DNA of 64,000 bases from Lactifluus volemus (lineage: Eukaryota; Basidiomycota; Agaricomycetes; Russulales; Russulaceae): positions 372,001 to 436,000 of the forward strand of contig WTXI01000002.1 of NCBI GenBank assembly GCA_022376515.1, given 5' to 3'. The position numbers and the translations under genes were made by a program. The notes below the pieces were generated by a model. It was not told the DNA's origin and searched no databases. It was given only the letters and a program-made list of their open reading frames with translations. Positions 12,177 to 23,190 of this stretch are shown here, one piece after another (position 1 is the first letter of the stretch; every line of letters starts with the position of its first letter).

Positions 12177-13284
12177 TTTCAGGGAGGTGAGCACTGAGGT
12201 GGATGCGATCGAAGAGCGTACAGCAGCGTGTAGGCCTCTTGGATGACAGCCTGAGAACTCATTCCCATGGCGGTGGCGGTGTCCTTGGCCAAGGTGCCAG
12301 TGGGCGCTGACCCGGGCCTATATACAGAACTTGAGTGGCACGCTGGCGTCCACCTTCCTCGTCACTTCCTTCAAACATCTCAAGTGCTGCGATGTCACGA
12401 ACACATACCACACGAATACGGATGTATAGCACTTAAGCTGCTAGATGGAAGTTCTTGGCGTGCATTTGTTTTTGGTCACAGCGAGCGCTAAGCTTTATCC
12501 TCGGCACACTCGCCTTCGGACGGATAAATATCTCACTCCCTTTCGCCTAACTACCCACAGACGCTACGTATACAGTATGCAGGAAACGCCAGGCGAGCTT
12601 CCGCACGCAACCCTGATAAGTTCCTAGAAAGATGGACGTATAGACCAGACCGTGCTGAATAAAGTCCTTTTTGTGTGCGTTCAAGTTGTTTCTCCCAACA
12701 GTAACCTGACTGACTGACTGACTGACTGACTAGGCTCTTGGAGGATCGCAGATGCGGACGGTTTTTGCAGCTTTCCAGCGAAAGGGGTCGCACGGATCAA
12801 TGATGGTCTTGTTTTGTACCCATCTGTCTATCATCCTCAGGAGGCTCTGATTCTATTAATACTCCTGCGCCACCTCTCCTTCGCCTCTAACGTTGATGCT
12901 AGTACTGGCTGTGGTACCCAGCGCACCCGCGAATGAACTACAGACGAGCCGCTGAACAAGGTGTGGGACATCGAGCTTGATCTCAATTTACCTTGGGTTC
13001 GCAATTCCCTTTCTTTATTCTTTCTTTTAAGGAGCTCCAAATTATTGTTGGCCCCCATTACAATGTCGCATGCACCCCATGGAGCGTATAAATGAGTACT
13101 AGTGGGCCGAGAGAGAGTGGCGACTCCGCTACTTTTCACAGTGCATTTTCAGAGCCCTCTAAGTACACCTACACATACTAGTACGGAAACAATCTCCTAT
13201 CAATTACACCCTGTAATCTACATAACTGTCAGATGAACTACTATGCCACTCCTTTCGAGGATGCACCCTAAAAAAACGTTTCCC
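12177..13284. repeat. Shared repeat block A (upstream of F-box, downstream of NmrA copy A)
   Basis: Non-coding sequence that recurs with differences before each NmrA-like gene copy. Landmarks are CTTCCTCGTCACTTCCT near 12353 (again near 17112, 20517 and, as CGGCAC, 24469), GCGAGCGCTAAGCTTTA, TTCCGCACGC and CAGGAGGCTCTGA, and GAACAAGGTGTGGGACATCG near 12953. The left edge (12177-12290) is shared only with the 24.25-24.43 kb region. Contains the CTGA microsatellite at about 12703-12730. No coding potential seen. Confidence 0.75.
12703..12730 (+). repeat. (CTGA)n tetranucleotide microsatellite
   Basis: Six to seven uninterrupted CTGA units. The homologous positions in the other repeat blocks have only one to three imperfect units (near 17438, 20822 and 24796), so the array expanded in this copy. 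Confidence 0.9.
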
Positions 13285-14302
13285 TCACACAATTGGAATG
13301 TTATCAATCACTCGTGACGGATTCCAGTCTGGATACAAGTAATTATCCGAACCTTGGGTTGGACTCATGGTGGCCCAAAGCTTGTGCAAGTAGGAGACAA
13401 CATCGCAAGGATTAGCGGCAAGTCGCGCGTCAAGTTCCGAAAGTGGAATGTAAGTGACCTCCAGCTTCTTCCCCGTCGTCGCTTCATATGCCTGGAATAT
13501 CTCATTGAACGACTGTTTTTAACATTTAGTCACCTGCCAGTGCTGAATCAGGACCTGTAGAATTCATCTATCTACCTTGTTATCTCCAAACAGTTTGAAG
13601 GCACGATTTTCCAGTTGATCAGCGGGCAAGTGCGTCAGTACGTAGGAGACGTATCGAGCGGCATCAGCCCTAGAGGTGAATGGAAGCCGCGTGTTACCGT
13701 CGCCACCGACAGACACCTTTCCGCTTGTGATATCGAGATTCAGGAACCTGCTATATTCTCAATCGAGTGGAAAAAATAGAATGAAGAGAAGCGCACTGGT
13801 TCCAAGTGAAATCGGAGTAGATCCCAGTGTAAAAGAGGGTATAAGGAAGACCTAGGGCCTTCACTTGGTTCTGCACAACAGCTTTCTGACCAAAGAGACC
13901 TTCCGGTTCTTCGGTCGATATCCCTCCGAATTCGGAGGGGACAAACAACTTGACGCCAGCTTCCTTCGCGGCCTGTGCGATTCCTACTTGCATTCCAAGA
14001 GCTGGATTCGCTATGGTACAGATGACGACGTCCACACCATCGAGAGCATCCTTTATGGACTGTTTGTCTGAATAGTCGACCGGAATCACCTTGGCGTCAC
14101 CTTCGATGATAGTTTTGGATTCCTGTCATCATCGATAAGCCCACGATGTCTTGACTGAAAAAAAAACTGCAAGGCCTACCTGGCGCGTAAGGACGACGAC
14201 CTTGTTGATAGCCCCAACTGATTTGTCCTCCAAAAGTTGGCGGACGATGACGCTACCTGTATTTCCGGCGCCGGCAACAGCAAAGGTCTTGTAACCAGAC
14301 AT
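13285..14302 (-). CDS. NmrA-like NAD(P)-binding oxidoreductase, copy A
   Basis: Spliced minus-strand gene, start 14302, stop 13285. The N-terminus MSGYKTFAVAGAGNTGSVIVRQLL is a Rossmann nucleotide-binding loop of GxGxxG form. Exon 2 carries VDVVICTIANPAL and VKLFVPSEFGG, the conserved second block of the NmrA/isoflavone-reductase-like atypical SDR family. Exon 3 reads FLNLDITSGKVSVGGDGNTRLPFTSRADAARYV, and exon 4 carries the C-terminal region ending in YLYPDWNPSRVIDN. Length of about 290 aa is normal for single-domain members. Family members bind NAD(P)H and act as reductases or redox sensors; the substrate is unknown. Splice sites (GTAGGC...GATGACAG etc.) are intact and no stop interrupts the frame. 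It is the most divergent of the four copies. Confidence 0.85.
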
Positions 14303-15592
14303 GTTTTAGTATGTGGGATACGAGACTGTTGGAGTAGCAGCCAAAGCGGCGTTCAATACACCAACATCATGATTGAGAGTGACCATCAACTGAAGGTGAC
14401 AACGTGACAAGAACGATACTTTATTGTTCTCTTAACGCGATACTTCCCAACAAGTTATGGGTTCCATCCTAGTACATTAGAAGGCCACACTGCACACCGC
14501 ATATATGTCATACATCCTGCCACTGGCACGTAACACAGTCTAAACCAGGTGCGACCCAAAATTGGCAAGCGACCCCGCTGTTCGGCCCGTTTAGCCTCAC
14601 CGGCCTCACCCCTCCACTTCGCACCCACCCGTGGCGCTACGACATTTCGCAACTCGACCGGGATAGAAGCAATTACGTTGTGTGGAGCTACCACCTCAAA
14701 CTGTACTGAAGTCGTACCGTCTCGTGGGACGTCATAAACGGAACCTCAGCCACACGCCCCATTTACTGAGACGGCACTTAGTGACCAGACCCTAAACTAA
14801 ACACTCCATGCAATCTCCGCCAAAGAATGTTGGGGAAAACGAGCAGAGTGCTATGAGGGCAAGGCAACGACGTCGAAGAGTGACGCGCTGGAAGTGGCAC
14901 AAGTAACTAGCCTGTTTCGGCGATATACATCATTTCTCGAGTGGGTAATAATCATATTGACGTGGTCGCCACGGGTGCGGACCTGACTCTGGGAAACAAT
15001 ACCTCTGATTAGTCAATGGAGAGTGACATTGAAGAGGACTGCACTGTATGCACAAGCGGGGAGAGACAGCCGTGCGCCTCTCTTTCTTCGTTCAGACTGG
15101 TTCAACATTTTTGGAAAATATACTCACCCCTCGTTCAAGCCAAGCCACATACTGTTAATGGATAACACTTCTTGCATCATCGCGGGATTCAGCACTGTGC
15201 GCACGGACGTCAATACTTCTTTCCGGAAATCTTACTATGCCCAACCCAGGGACAGAGCATCCTCAACGCTTACTGTAGACCATAACCAGTTAATATCTAC
15301 TGGCGCCCACTGGCATGGACTTCGGACAACGCGCGGCGTACTAGTATTATCCTCACGTGTGAACTTCAAAAATTTCCGTCTCATCAAGTTCGCACTTCAC
15401 GGTCTCTTCTTTTTCTTTTCTTTCTTGACGTTACCTTTCACAATGCATTTTCGAGAGCCCTTTAAGGACATCTCAAACACATGTAAGAGAAAAAATTTCC
15501 TATCAATTATGGGGGCACCCCTCAATATATGTACTACGCGTAATACAGCTATGCCACTCCCATCAAGGGTACACCCGAAACAAAAGCTTCCC
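14303..15592. other. Spacer between NmrA copies A and B
   Basis: 14303-15060 has no homologue elsewhere in the window that I could recognise and no convincing gene. From about 15420 to 15592 the sequence matches the 3' flank of the other NmrA copies (CATCTCAAACACAT, TTCCTATCAATTA, GCTATGCCACTCCCATC). A 241-codon plus-strand frame at 15023-15748 runs antisense into copy B and is taken as chance. Confidence 0.5.
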
Positions 15593-16615
15593 TCACGCAA
15601 TTGTAATGTTGTCGATCACTCGGGACGGATTCCAGTCTGGATACAAGTGGTTATCCACACCCCGAATCGGATCAGTGGTGGCCCAAATCTTGTGCAGGTA
15701 GGAGACAAGGTCCTCAGGATTAGCGGCAATTCGCGCATCAAGCTCTGAAATTGGTATGTATGTGACCTCCACCTTCTTCCCGCTCTTCGCTTCATATGCC
15801 TTGAATACCTCATTGAACGACTGTTTTTTTTTAACATTTAGTGTCACACCTGCAGAATCAGGACTTGTAGAATTTATTTACCTTGATATCCCCAAACAGT
15901 TTGAAGGCACGGTTCTCCAGTTGATCAGCGGGCAAGTGCGTCAGTACATAGCAAACATATCGGGCGATATCGGTCCTTGAGGTGAACGGAATCGGCGTGT
16001 TACCGTCACCACCGACGGACACCTTTCCGCTTGCGATATCAAGATTCAGCAACCTGTTATTCTGTCAGCTGAGTGGGACAACGGAATAAAGAAAAACGTA
16101 CGGTATCCAAATGAAATCGGAGTAGATTCCAGTGTAAAAGAGGGCATATGGAAGACTAAGGGCCTTCAACTGGTCATGAACACTAGCTTTCTGACCAAAG
16201 ACACCGTCCGTTGCTCCGGCTGTTATCCCTCCAAATTCGGAGGGAACAAATAACTTGACTCCAGCTTCCTTTGCGGCCTGTGCTATCCCTGCTTGCGCGC
16301 CAAGAGCTGCCGAGGCGATGGTACATATGACAACATCCACACCAGCGAGAGCACCCTTTACGGACTGCTTGTTTGAGTAGTCGACCGGGATCACCTTGGC
16401 GTCACCTTCGATGGTGGCCTTGGATTCCTGCCATCATTGATGAGTCCACAATGTTTGACTCAAAAGTTGGACTCTGGACTCGGAAGGCCTACCTGACGTG
16501 TGAGGACAACGACGTTGTTGATAGTTCCGGCGGATTTATGCTCCAAGAGTTGGTGAATAATGAAGCTACCTGTATTTCCGGCGCCGACAACAGCAAAATT
16601 CTTGTAACCAGACAT
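15593..16615 (-). CDS. NmrA-like NAD(P)-binding oxidoreductase, copy B
   Basis: Same four-exon structure as copy A, start 16615, stop 15593. N-terminus MSGYKNFAVVGAGNTGSFIIHQLL, then VDVVICTIASAALGAQAG, VKLFVPSEFGG, and LNLDIASGKVSVGGDGNTPIPFTSRTDIARYV. The C-terminal exon (SFNEVFKAYEAKSGKKVEV) ends in SRVIDNITIA. All frames are open and splice sites are retained, so the gene looks functional. Much closer to C and D than to A, indicating recent duplication. Confidence 0.85.
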
Positions 16616-18996
16616 GACTTTGGATGTGGGATTCGTAGGTAATGTTGAGGGTAATCCGCGTCTGTCCTCTTCAATTTATCTTCTTTGCCATGGGTGGCCG
16701 CGCGTCCTCACATCGCATCACCACGTAAAAATTCGACGAGCTATAGACAAACCATGTAGCACTTTGGGAAAATGATCAATAAGCAAAGGGGCGTCGTCAT
16801 ATCGTGCCGATAAGGAGCGCGCAACCCATTAATAACAGCGCATACAATGCGTTGATCATTAGGAGGCGTTGTCATGACTAATGCCATACTAGTACAAAGC
16901 GTCACTGCGGCGCAGGGTGCTGTTACAAATATTTTGTCGCGGGCCACCTCGATTGGGAGGCCAGGGTTCCCAGGTATTTGTGGGGGAGCACCTGAGTTAG
17001 ACCGTGATGCAAAACCACCTACTGTACATCATGATCCGAGTCTGACGCCCGGGCCACCGTGACCGAAGTGGCAAGAGCGATTACGAATCGAGCCAGCAAG
17101 CGGCTACAGGTACCTTCCTCGTCACTTCCTACAAACACTTCAAGTGTTGCTATGTCACGAACACATACCACACAAAGCGCCACGAATATCGATGTAGCCT
17201 TCAGGCTGCTACTAGTAGATCACAGCGAGCGCTAAGCTTTACCTACGCACTCCCCTTCGGACGGACAAATAACTCCCTTTCGCCTAACTACCCACCGACA
17301 CTACGTATTACTGTATACAGTGCAGGAAACGTCAGGCGAGCTTCCGCACGCCACCCTGACAAATTTCCCAGAAAGATGGACGTACAGACCCTGCTGAATA
17401 GGGTTTTTTAATGTGCGTCGTTTCTCCCAATAGTGACCTGACTGATTGACCAAGCTCTTAGAGGATCGCAGATGCGCACGCTTTTTGCAGCTTTCCAGTG
17501 AAAGAGGTCGCGCGGATCAATGATGATCTTGTTTTGTACCGCCAGTGGTTCGACTCTTCTTCATCCCACCCCTCCCACTGTCCACTGCCTCAGGAGGCTC
17601 TGAGTTCTACTAGTACTCCTGTGTCACCTCTCTATTATTGATACTGCAAGGACAGCCATGCGGCTGGCCTTGAAGTCTCAATTCGTACGCACTTCCCGCC
17701 TGCTCTCGCAACCCCTTTTCGATCTCCTGTTCTCGCCGATTTCCTGTCTGATTTCTGAGTTTTCCCGACTCGCTGCAACCCCGACTTATCGGCGATAGGG
17801 CCATGATCGCCCTCGGCCACGACACGTTTACGCCTCGGCCTTAGACCCGTTCTCTGCGGCCTCGTGCCGCACGACGTTTCCCCTGCCTTTCTCTTCGTTT
17901 CCTTTCAGGTTCTGAGTTCTCTCGCGTGTCTGTCTCCCATTTTTTGTGCTAGTTCGCCTCGCGTCTCCCATTGTTCGCTCAGTTTGGCATCTTTTCTCTT
18001 TTGTGCTTAGTTTTCCTTCGTTTCGTCTTGGGCTGCGTGCTTCGCGCCGCGCCCACATTCTAGGCTGACAGCCTATCGACCTCTCGAAGAGACCGCGAAC
18101 ATCCCGTGAAGTATTCTGAGGGTGCACGCGACCTCGAGGGTTGTATTCTTGCCCCCCCTTTCTTTCATGACTTGGTTTTCCCTCCCCCTTTGTTCCCACC
18201 TAGAACTTTCGCATCACTTTTCTTTCATCCCCATCTCAGTTCCGATACCTTTTTCTTACTTACTTGGCCGCTGTTTCGTGCCCGTTCACTTCGCGTTTTA
18301 CTTAGACGTCCGCGCTCGACGAATTCCGCGTTTAGATTACAGGCTCCTGATGTATAAATATGACTGCAGAATGTACTCAGGGAGCCAGCGAATTGTTGCT
18401 GCTCACCCATTGTTCTCGAATCTTTCAAGTCTGCTTCAAGTTCTTCTAAGTTTTCTTTCTTCCCTCAAGATCTCACTGTTATTCCCCTCCGCCTTATCTC
18501 TCGCTTAGATCTCTCGATTCTCGGGACTTCTACGCGTTTTCCTCTTCCCCGCCGCCGCTCATCAATCTATCTTCTTCTTTCCTCTCTGGTCCCTTTTATT
18601 TTACCTTCTCTTGAACTCACTAGTAGGCGGAGTTTCCTGCTTTCAATGCCAGTACTGGCTGTGGCACCCGACGCACTTGGGAATGAACTACAGACGAGCC
18701 GCTGAACAAGGTGTGGGACATCGAGCTTGATCTCAGTTTACCCTGAATTCGCTTTCTTTTATTCTTTCTTTGAGGAGCCCCTAATTATTGTTAGCTCCTA
18801 CCAGACGAGAGAAGAGCGGCGACTTCGCTACCGTTCACAGTGCGTTTTGAGAGCCTCTAACATCTCAAACACATACAAGAGAAGAATTTCCTATTAATTA
18901 TCGGGGCACCCCTCATCATATGAACTATGCGTAATATTCGTAATAACAGCTATGCCACTCCCATCGAGGGTATACCCGAAAAACAAAAAGCTTCCC
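16616..18996. repeat. Shared repeat block between copies B and C, with a ~1 kb insertion
   Basis: 16616-17100 is the 5' flank of copy B and is nearly repeated upstream of copies C (20017-20510) and D (26365-26590 and 27138-27350). Landmarks are GCCATGGGTGGCCGCGCGTCCTCA, CCATGTAGCACTTTGGGAAA and TTGATCATTAGGAG. 17100-17640 is the CTTCCTCGTCAC repeat segment. 17643-18643 is an insertion described separately. 18644-18996 is the 3' flank of copy C. No gene seen. Confidence 0.75.
17643..18643. mobile_element. Unidentified ~1 kb insertion in repeat block C, strand-asymmetric pyrimidine-rich
   Basis: Blocks A and D run from CAGGAGGCTCTGA...CACCTCTC straight into the TACTGGCT...GAACTACAGACGA segment. 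In this block the two halves are separated by about 1 kb of sequence rich in C and T on the plus strand. I could not recognise a transposase, reverse transcriptase, terminal inverted repeats or LTRs. Several 60-130 codon frames exist on both strands without motifs. Borders are placed by comparison with the uninterrupted copies and are accurate to about 15 bp. It could be a non-autonomous element or captured genomic sequence. Confidence 0.5.
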
Positions 18997-20016
18997 TCAC
19001 GCAATCATAATGTTGTCGATCACTCGGGACGGGTTCCAATCTGGATACAAATAGTTATCATTATCCAAAGCCTGAATTGGATCCACGGTGGCCCAAATCT
19101 TGTGCAGGTAGGAGACAAGGTCCTCAGGATTAGCGGCAATTCGCGCATCAAGCTCTGAAATTGGTATGTAAGTGACCTCCACCTTCTTCCCGCTCTTCGC
19201 TTCATATGCCTTGAATACCTCATTGAACGACTGTTTTTAACATTTAGTCACACCTCCAGAATCAGGACCTGTAGAATTTATCTACCTTGGTATCCCCAAA
19301 CAGTTTGAAGGCAAGGTTCTCCAGTTGATCAGCGGGCAAGTGCGTCAGTACATAGCAAACATATCGGGCGATATCGGTCCTTGAGGTGAACGGAATCAGC
19401 GTGTTACCGTCGCCACCGACGGACACCTTTCCGCTTGCGATATCAAGATTCAGGAACCTACTATTCTGTCAGCAGAGTGGGACAATGGAATGAAGAAAAA
19501 CGTACGGTTGCCAAACGAAATCGGAGTAGATTCCAGTGTAAAAGAGGACATATGGAAGACTTAGAGCCTTCAACTGGTCATGAACACTAGCTTTCTGACC
19601 AAAGATACCGTCCGTTGCTCCGGCTGTTATCCCTCCAAATTCGGAGGGAACAAACAACTTGACTCCAGCTTCCTTGCGGCCTGTGCTATCCCTGCTTGCG
19701 CGCCAAGAGCTGCCGTGGCGATGGTACAGATGACAACATCCACACCAGCAAGTGCATCCTTTACGGACTGCTTGTTCGAGTAGTCGACCGGGATCACCTT
19801 GGCGTCACCTTCGATGGTGGCCTTGGATTCCTGCCATTATTGATGAGCCCACAATGTTTGACTCAAAAGTTGGACTCTGGACGGAAGGCCTACCTGACGT
19901 GTGAGGACAACGACGTTGTTGATAGTTCCAGCGGATTTATGCTCCAAGAGTTGGTGAATAATGAAGCTACCTGTATTTCCGGCGCCGACAACAGCAAAAT
20001 TCTTGTAACCAGACAT
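18997..20016 (-). pseudogene. NmrA-like oxidoreductase, copy C, frameshifted
   Basis: Same layout as copies B and D: start 20016 (MSGYKNFAVVGAGNTGS), stop 18997. Near 19674 the plus strand reads CTTCCTTGCGGCC where copies B and D read CTTCCTTTGCGGCC and copy A CTTCCTTCGCGGCC. The single-base loss shifts the frame inside the AQAAKEAGVKLFVPSEFGG block, so translation from the start cannot reach the conserved downstream half. The sequence after the shift is otherwise intact in its old frame, pointing to a recent event or a sequencing error. Splice sites are retained. Confidence 0.8.
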
Positions 20017-20930
20017 GACTTTGGATGTGGGATTTGAGTCGTGATGTTGAGAGTAATCCGCTCCTGTCCTCTTCAATTTATCTTCTTTGCCATGGGTGGC
20101 CGCGCGTCCTCATATCATTCGCCACGGAAAATTTGACGAGCTATGGACAAACCATGTAGCACTTTGGGAAATGATCAATAAGAAAAGGGGCGTCGTCATA
20201 TCGTGCCGACATGGAGCGCGCAACTCATTAATAACAGCGTATACATGTGTTGATCATTAGGAGACGTTGTCTGACTAATGCCCCACAAAGCGTCCGGTGG
20301 GTGTTGCCGCGGCTCATGAGCCGTTCGGTTGCGGGCCGATTTTGGCTCAACGGCTCATGCGCTCGCGAGCCGCGGCGCAGGTGCTGTAGTCGCGGGCCAC
20401 CTCGATTGGAAGGCCAGGTTAGGTGTTTGTGGGGAGCACTTGAGCAAAACCACGTACGGCGTGTACATATGATCCGAGTCTGACGCCACCATGACGAATC
20501 GAGCCAGCCACAGGTACCTTCCTCGTCACTTCCTTCAAAACCTCAAGTGCTGCCATGTCACGAACACATACCACACAAAGCGCCACGAATATCGATGTAC
20601 AGCCCTCAGGCTGCTAGATTACAGCGAGCGCTAAGCTTTATCAACGGCACACTCCCGTTCGGACGGACAATATCTCACTCCTTCGCTTAACTCCACGACA
20701 CTACGTTTCTGTATCAGGAAACGCCAGGCGCACGCCACCCTGACAAATTTCCCAGAAAGATGGACGTACAGACCCTGCTGAATAGGGTTTTTTTTATGTG
20801 CGTTGTTTCTCCAATAGTGACCTGACTTACTGACCAGGCTCTTAGAAGATCGCAGATGAGGAAGCTTTTTGAAGCTTTCCAGCGAAAGAGGTCGCGCGGA
20901 TCAAATGATGTGTTTTGTCCTGTCTGAGCT
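20017..20930. repeat. Shared repeat block upstream of copy C
   Basis: Repeats the 5' flank of copy B almost base for base to about 20290, then the CTTCCTCGTCAC segment to about 20905, where similarity to the other blocks stops and the upstream region of an HNH gene begins. Carries a ~78-bp palindromic insertion at 20295-20372. No gene. Confidence 0.75.
20295..20372. repeat. GC-rich foldback insertion
   Basis: Absent from the same position in blocks B and D, where CAAAGCGTC (B) or CAAAGGGTC (D) is followed directly by a short run into GCGGCGCA. It contains the perfect palindrome CGGCTCATGAGCCG and a second inverted piece CGGCTCATGCGCTCGCGAGCCG. Looks like a tiny foldback element. Confidence 0.6.
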
Positions 20931-20942
20931 CGAACATCTGCT

Positions 20943-20950
20943 TATATAAG
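20943..20950 (+). promoter_or_regulatory. TATA box of HNH gene copy 1
   Basis: TATATAAG about 45-50 bp before the ATG at 20994. The same motif sits at the same distance upstream of the inverted copy (about 29054-29061), in a conserved context containing GAGCTCGAAC and GATGAG. Confidence 0.55.
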
Positions 20951-20993
20951 TGATGAGGGGTCTGGTTAGACCCATTCCTTCTCACTGCTCATC

Positions 20994-22269
20994 ATGGCCG
21001 AGATTGAAATCTTTCTCATCTATAATGGAGCCCCAAAATCCTTTCTTTTAATTCCCCACAGTGATATCCAGAGACTCGCCATCTACCCATTTCGATGGCT
21101 ACGCTATGTTGTGTTCGCCATTTCTGGAGCCCGTGGTGATCTTTCCACAACACTCGAAGGACCCTATGTGGACTACGACAGGACCGAAATTGCTGATGCC
21201 GAAATTAGATGTTACTATTGGCCTTCGGGTAAGCTTTCTTTTTGTGTGTGAGATTGCTGTTCACAGCATCTCAACTTCTCCAGAAAATTGGGCCTTTGTA
21301 GACCGTGAAGGTTTAAACAACCGCTTAATGGCTACTAATCAGACACTATGCTGCCCCGATTTCAGAAATGATGTCATGCGACGAGATGGACCTTCTTGTG
21401 TTGTTACACAATTGGCAGAAGAGGGCTGTGATGCAGTCCACCTGATTCCCCAGAGCAAAGGCAATGAGGTAAGCTTTGTGATCAACTCACATAATTATTG
21501 GATGATGTTGTTCCAGTACATTAAAGGTGTGATAAAATGTCGTTCTCCTGGAGACAACTCTGCACCACCTCGGGGTGTTGGGATTGATGATGTACGAAAT
21601 GGGATGATGCTGCAAAAGACCCTGCATCTGATGCTTGGTAAAGGGGCAGTTGCCTTCATGAAGGTGTGACACTTTGGTAGTTCATATTTAGGCACCCTTT
21701 TAACCAATTCTAGACACCTAATTATGGACTGGATCCCAAACACATAAACAGGTTTCAGCGAGGCAGCCCACGCCCAGACTATATCACCCTTCAATTTTTG
21801 AAGGAGCATAAAGGTTATAACCCTACATCAATTGGACGGATAGATCAGGGCCTCCTAGATGCATATCCTGGCATCGCCTTCTCTCTAGGTGCAAACGTTG
21901 ATGTTCTCTTTGAAGGGACGGAAACTTGCCACCATCAACGGTCATCCTGATTATGTCTATGGTGTCGCTGCTTACAAGACCTGGCGCAGCAAGCGTGATG
22001 GCGATTTCGAACCAATGACTCGATACTGCAAAGAACATTACACTGACATCACACCTCTTTGCACAGATGAATGAACCAGATGACTCCCTCGACGAAACTA
22101 CATTCCTAGAGGGTTGGAATGATCTGACGAAAGACTTGCTGCGTCTCCCTTTGAATCACATCAGAAGAGGTTGCTGAGTGCAGGCAGAAAGAGATGGAGG
22201 AGTGGGCAGTTGAGGAAGCGAGCCGAAGCAAAGTGGTGAAGTGGATGAAGGATCAGCACGTCTACTGAA
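20994..22269 (+). pseudogene. HNH-nuclease-domain protein, copy 1, frameshifted in last exon
   Basis: Exons 20994-21228, 21284-21468, 21517-21663 and 21714 onward, with the same phases as the inverted copy at 27879-29011. The N-terminal ~78 residues (MAEIEIFLIYNGAPKSFLLIP...) form a conserved Agaricomycete-specific leader. The HNH_2-type core reads MRRDGPSCVVTQLAEEGCDAVHLIPQSKG, including Cys and His metal-site candidates. In the last exon, near 21917-21945, this copy is 2 nt shorter than copy 2, and the original frame stops soon after. The shifted frame continues with the conserved YVYGVAAYKTW...KRD block and a Lys/Glu-rich tail to about 22269. Either a minor splice variant or, more likely, a damaged gene. 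Role unknown. Confidence 0.7.
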
Positions 22270-22353
22270 ATGTATTCATTGTTATTGCCTCACATTGTCA
22301 CGGTATCTGCTGTATAAACGGGTTTTCCTTCTGCGGCCCGGGATCCTTGTCAC

Positions 22354-23190
22354 TTGTCAAGTGCGCTAGTCAGCCTGGTTACTCTCCCATCTCCTTTTAC
22401 TCCTTTCGCCCTCAGTCACGGTCCTACTCTTTGCTCCTTTCTTTCTTTCTTTCCTTTCATCTACTTCTTGTTGGCTATCTCTTGCGCCCGGTTTCGGGTC
22501 TCGATCTCCACAGATGGGCTCACTGGGATTGCGCTGACCATTTATTGTGGTACTGGACATGGGCTGTCGCACGCGATATATTGGGTGTAACAACCGCTGG
22601 GGTCATCGTACTTTGCCGAGTGAGTCCCGACCTGATATCATTTTAGCGTGACCTCATTCATGACGGTCGATGTCTCTTACTTTGCAGTCCCACTGTCCGC
22701 GAATCACCTCCTATGGACACTCACTGCATTCACGCCGCGCTTGCGGGTCTGCTCCTCACACTGATACGCATGCCTCTCCTATTTACCATCTTCCTCCGAC
22801 GCGTACCCGTATATCTTCCCATTTCGCTGCGCATATACAAAGGTTTGTTACTACAGGCTGGCTATCTCGAGGATGCAGCGGGAAGTTCGCGCTCGTGTAC
22901 GTTGGGCTAGCGCATGTCGCGCGAGGACACTCCTGTTGTATTTTCCTGACCCCTTCATGTGTAACCCCACTGACTCTACTGAAGACTGCACCCCTAAGCT
23001 TGACATTGCCATTCACTCTGACGGCTTGTTCGTCGCGCATACACTTGGCGCACCGGATCAAGCGCTCCAAGCCGTTCTTCATGCTGGCACTGTCACCGCA
23101 TTGGTTGGCTTATTCTGCGTGGGGATTGTCGCGATACGTACGTTATTTCTCATCGCCTCTAGGCCCTTATCCTGACCTGAGTTTTTGAAA
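22354..23190 (+). pseudogene. Third, partial copy of the relic membrane-protein gene
   Basis: Part of a family whose other copies are at about 30158-30615 (plus) and 55695-56230 (minus). Shared blocks include CACTCACCGCATTCAC-like, GGCTATCTCGAGGATGCAGCGG, TGACGGCTTGTTCGTCGCGCATACACTTGGCGCACC and GGCACTGTCACCGCATTGGT. All three copies are hydrophobic in the longest frame (LLLTLIRMPLLFTIFLRRV; GTVTALVGLFCVG) but the frames differ through indels. A 78-codon upstream frame (22354-22590) is hydrophobic and may be a first exon (donor CCGAGTGAGT, acceptor TTTGCAG near 22685). I do not recognise the family. Confidence 0.5.

Noticed and set aside
15023..15748. 241-codon plus-strand open frame
   Set aside because: Its 3' third is antisense to exon 4 of NmrA copy B and the rest has no motif; explained by chance in repeat flank.
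17828..18508. Frames of 123 and 128 codons on opposite strands in the pyrimidine-rich insertion
   Set aside because: Biased composition alone removes stops; residues are Lys/Arg/Glu-rich on one strand and Phe/Leu/Ser-rich on the other with no domain.
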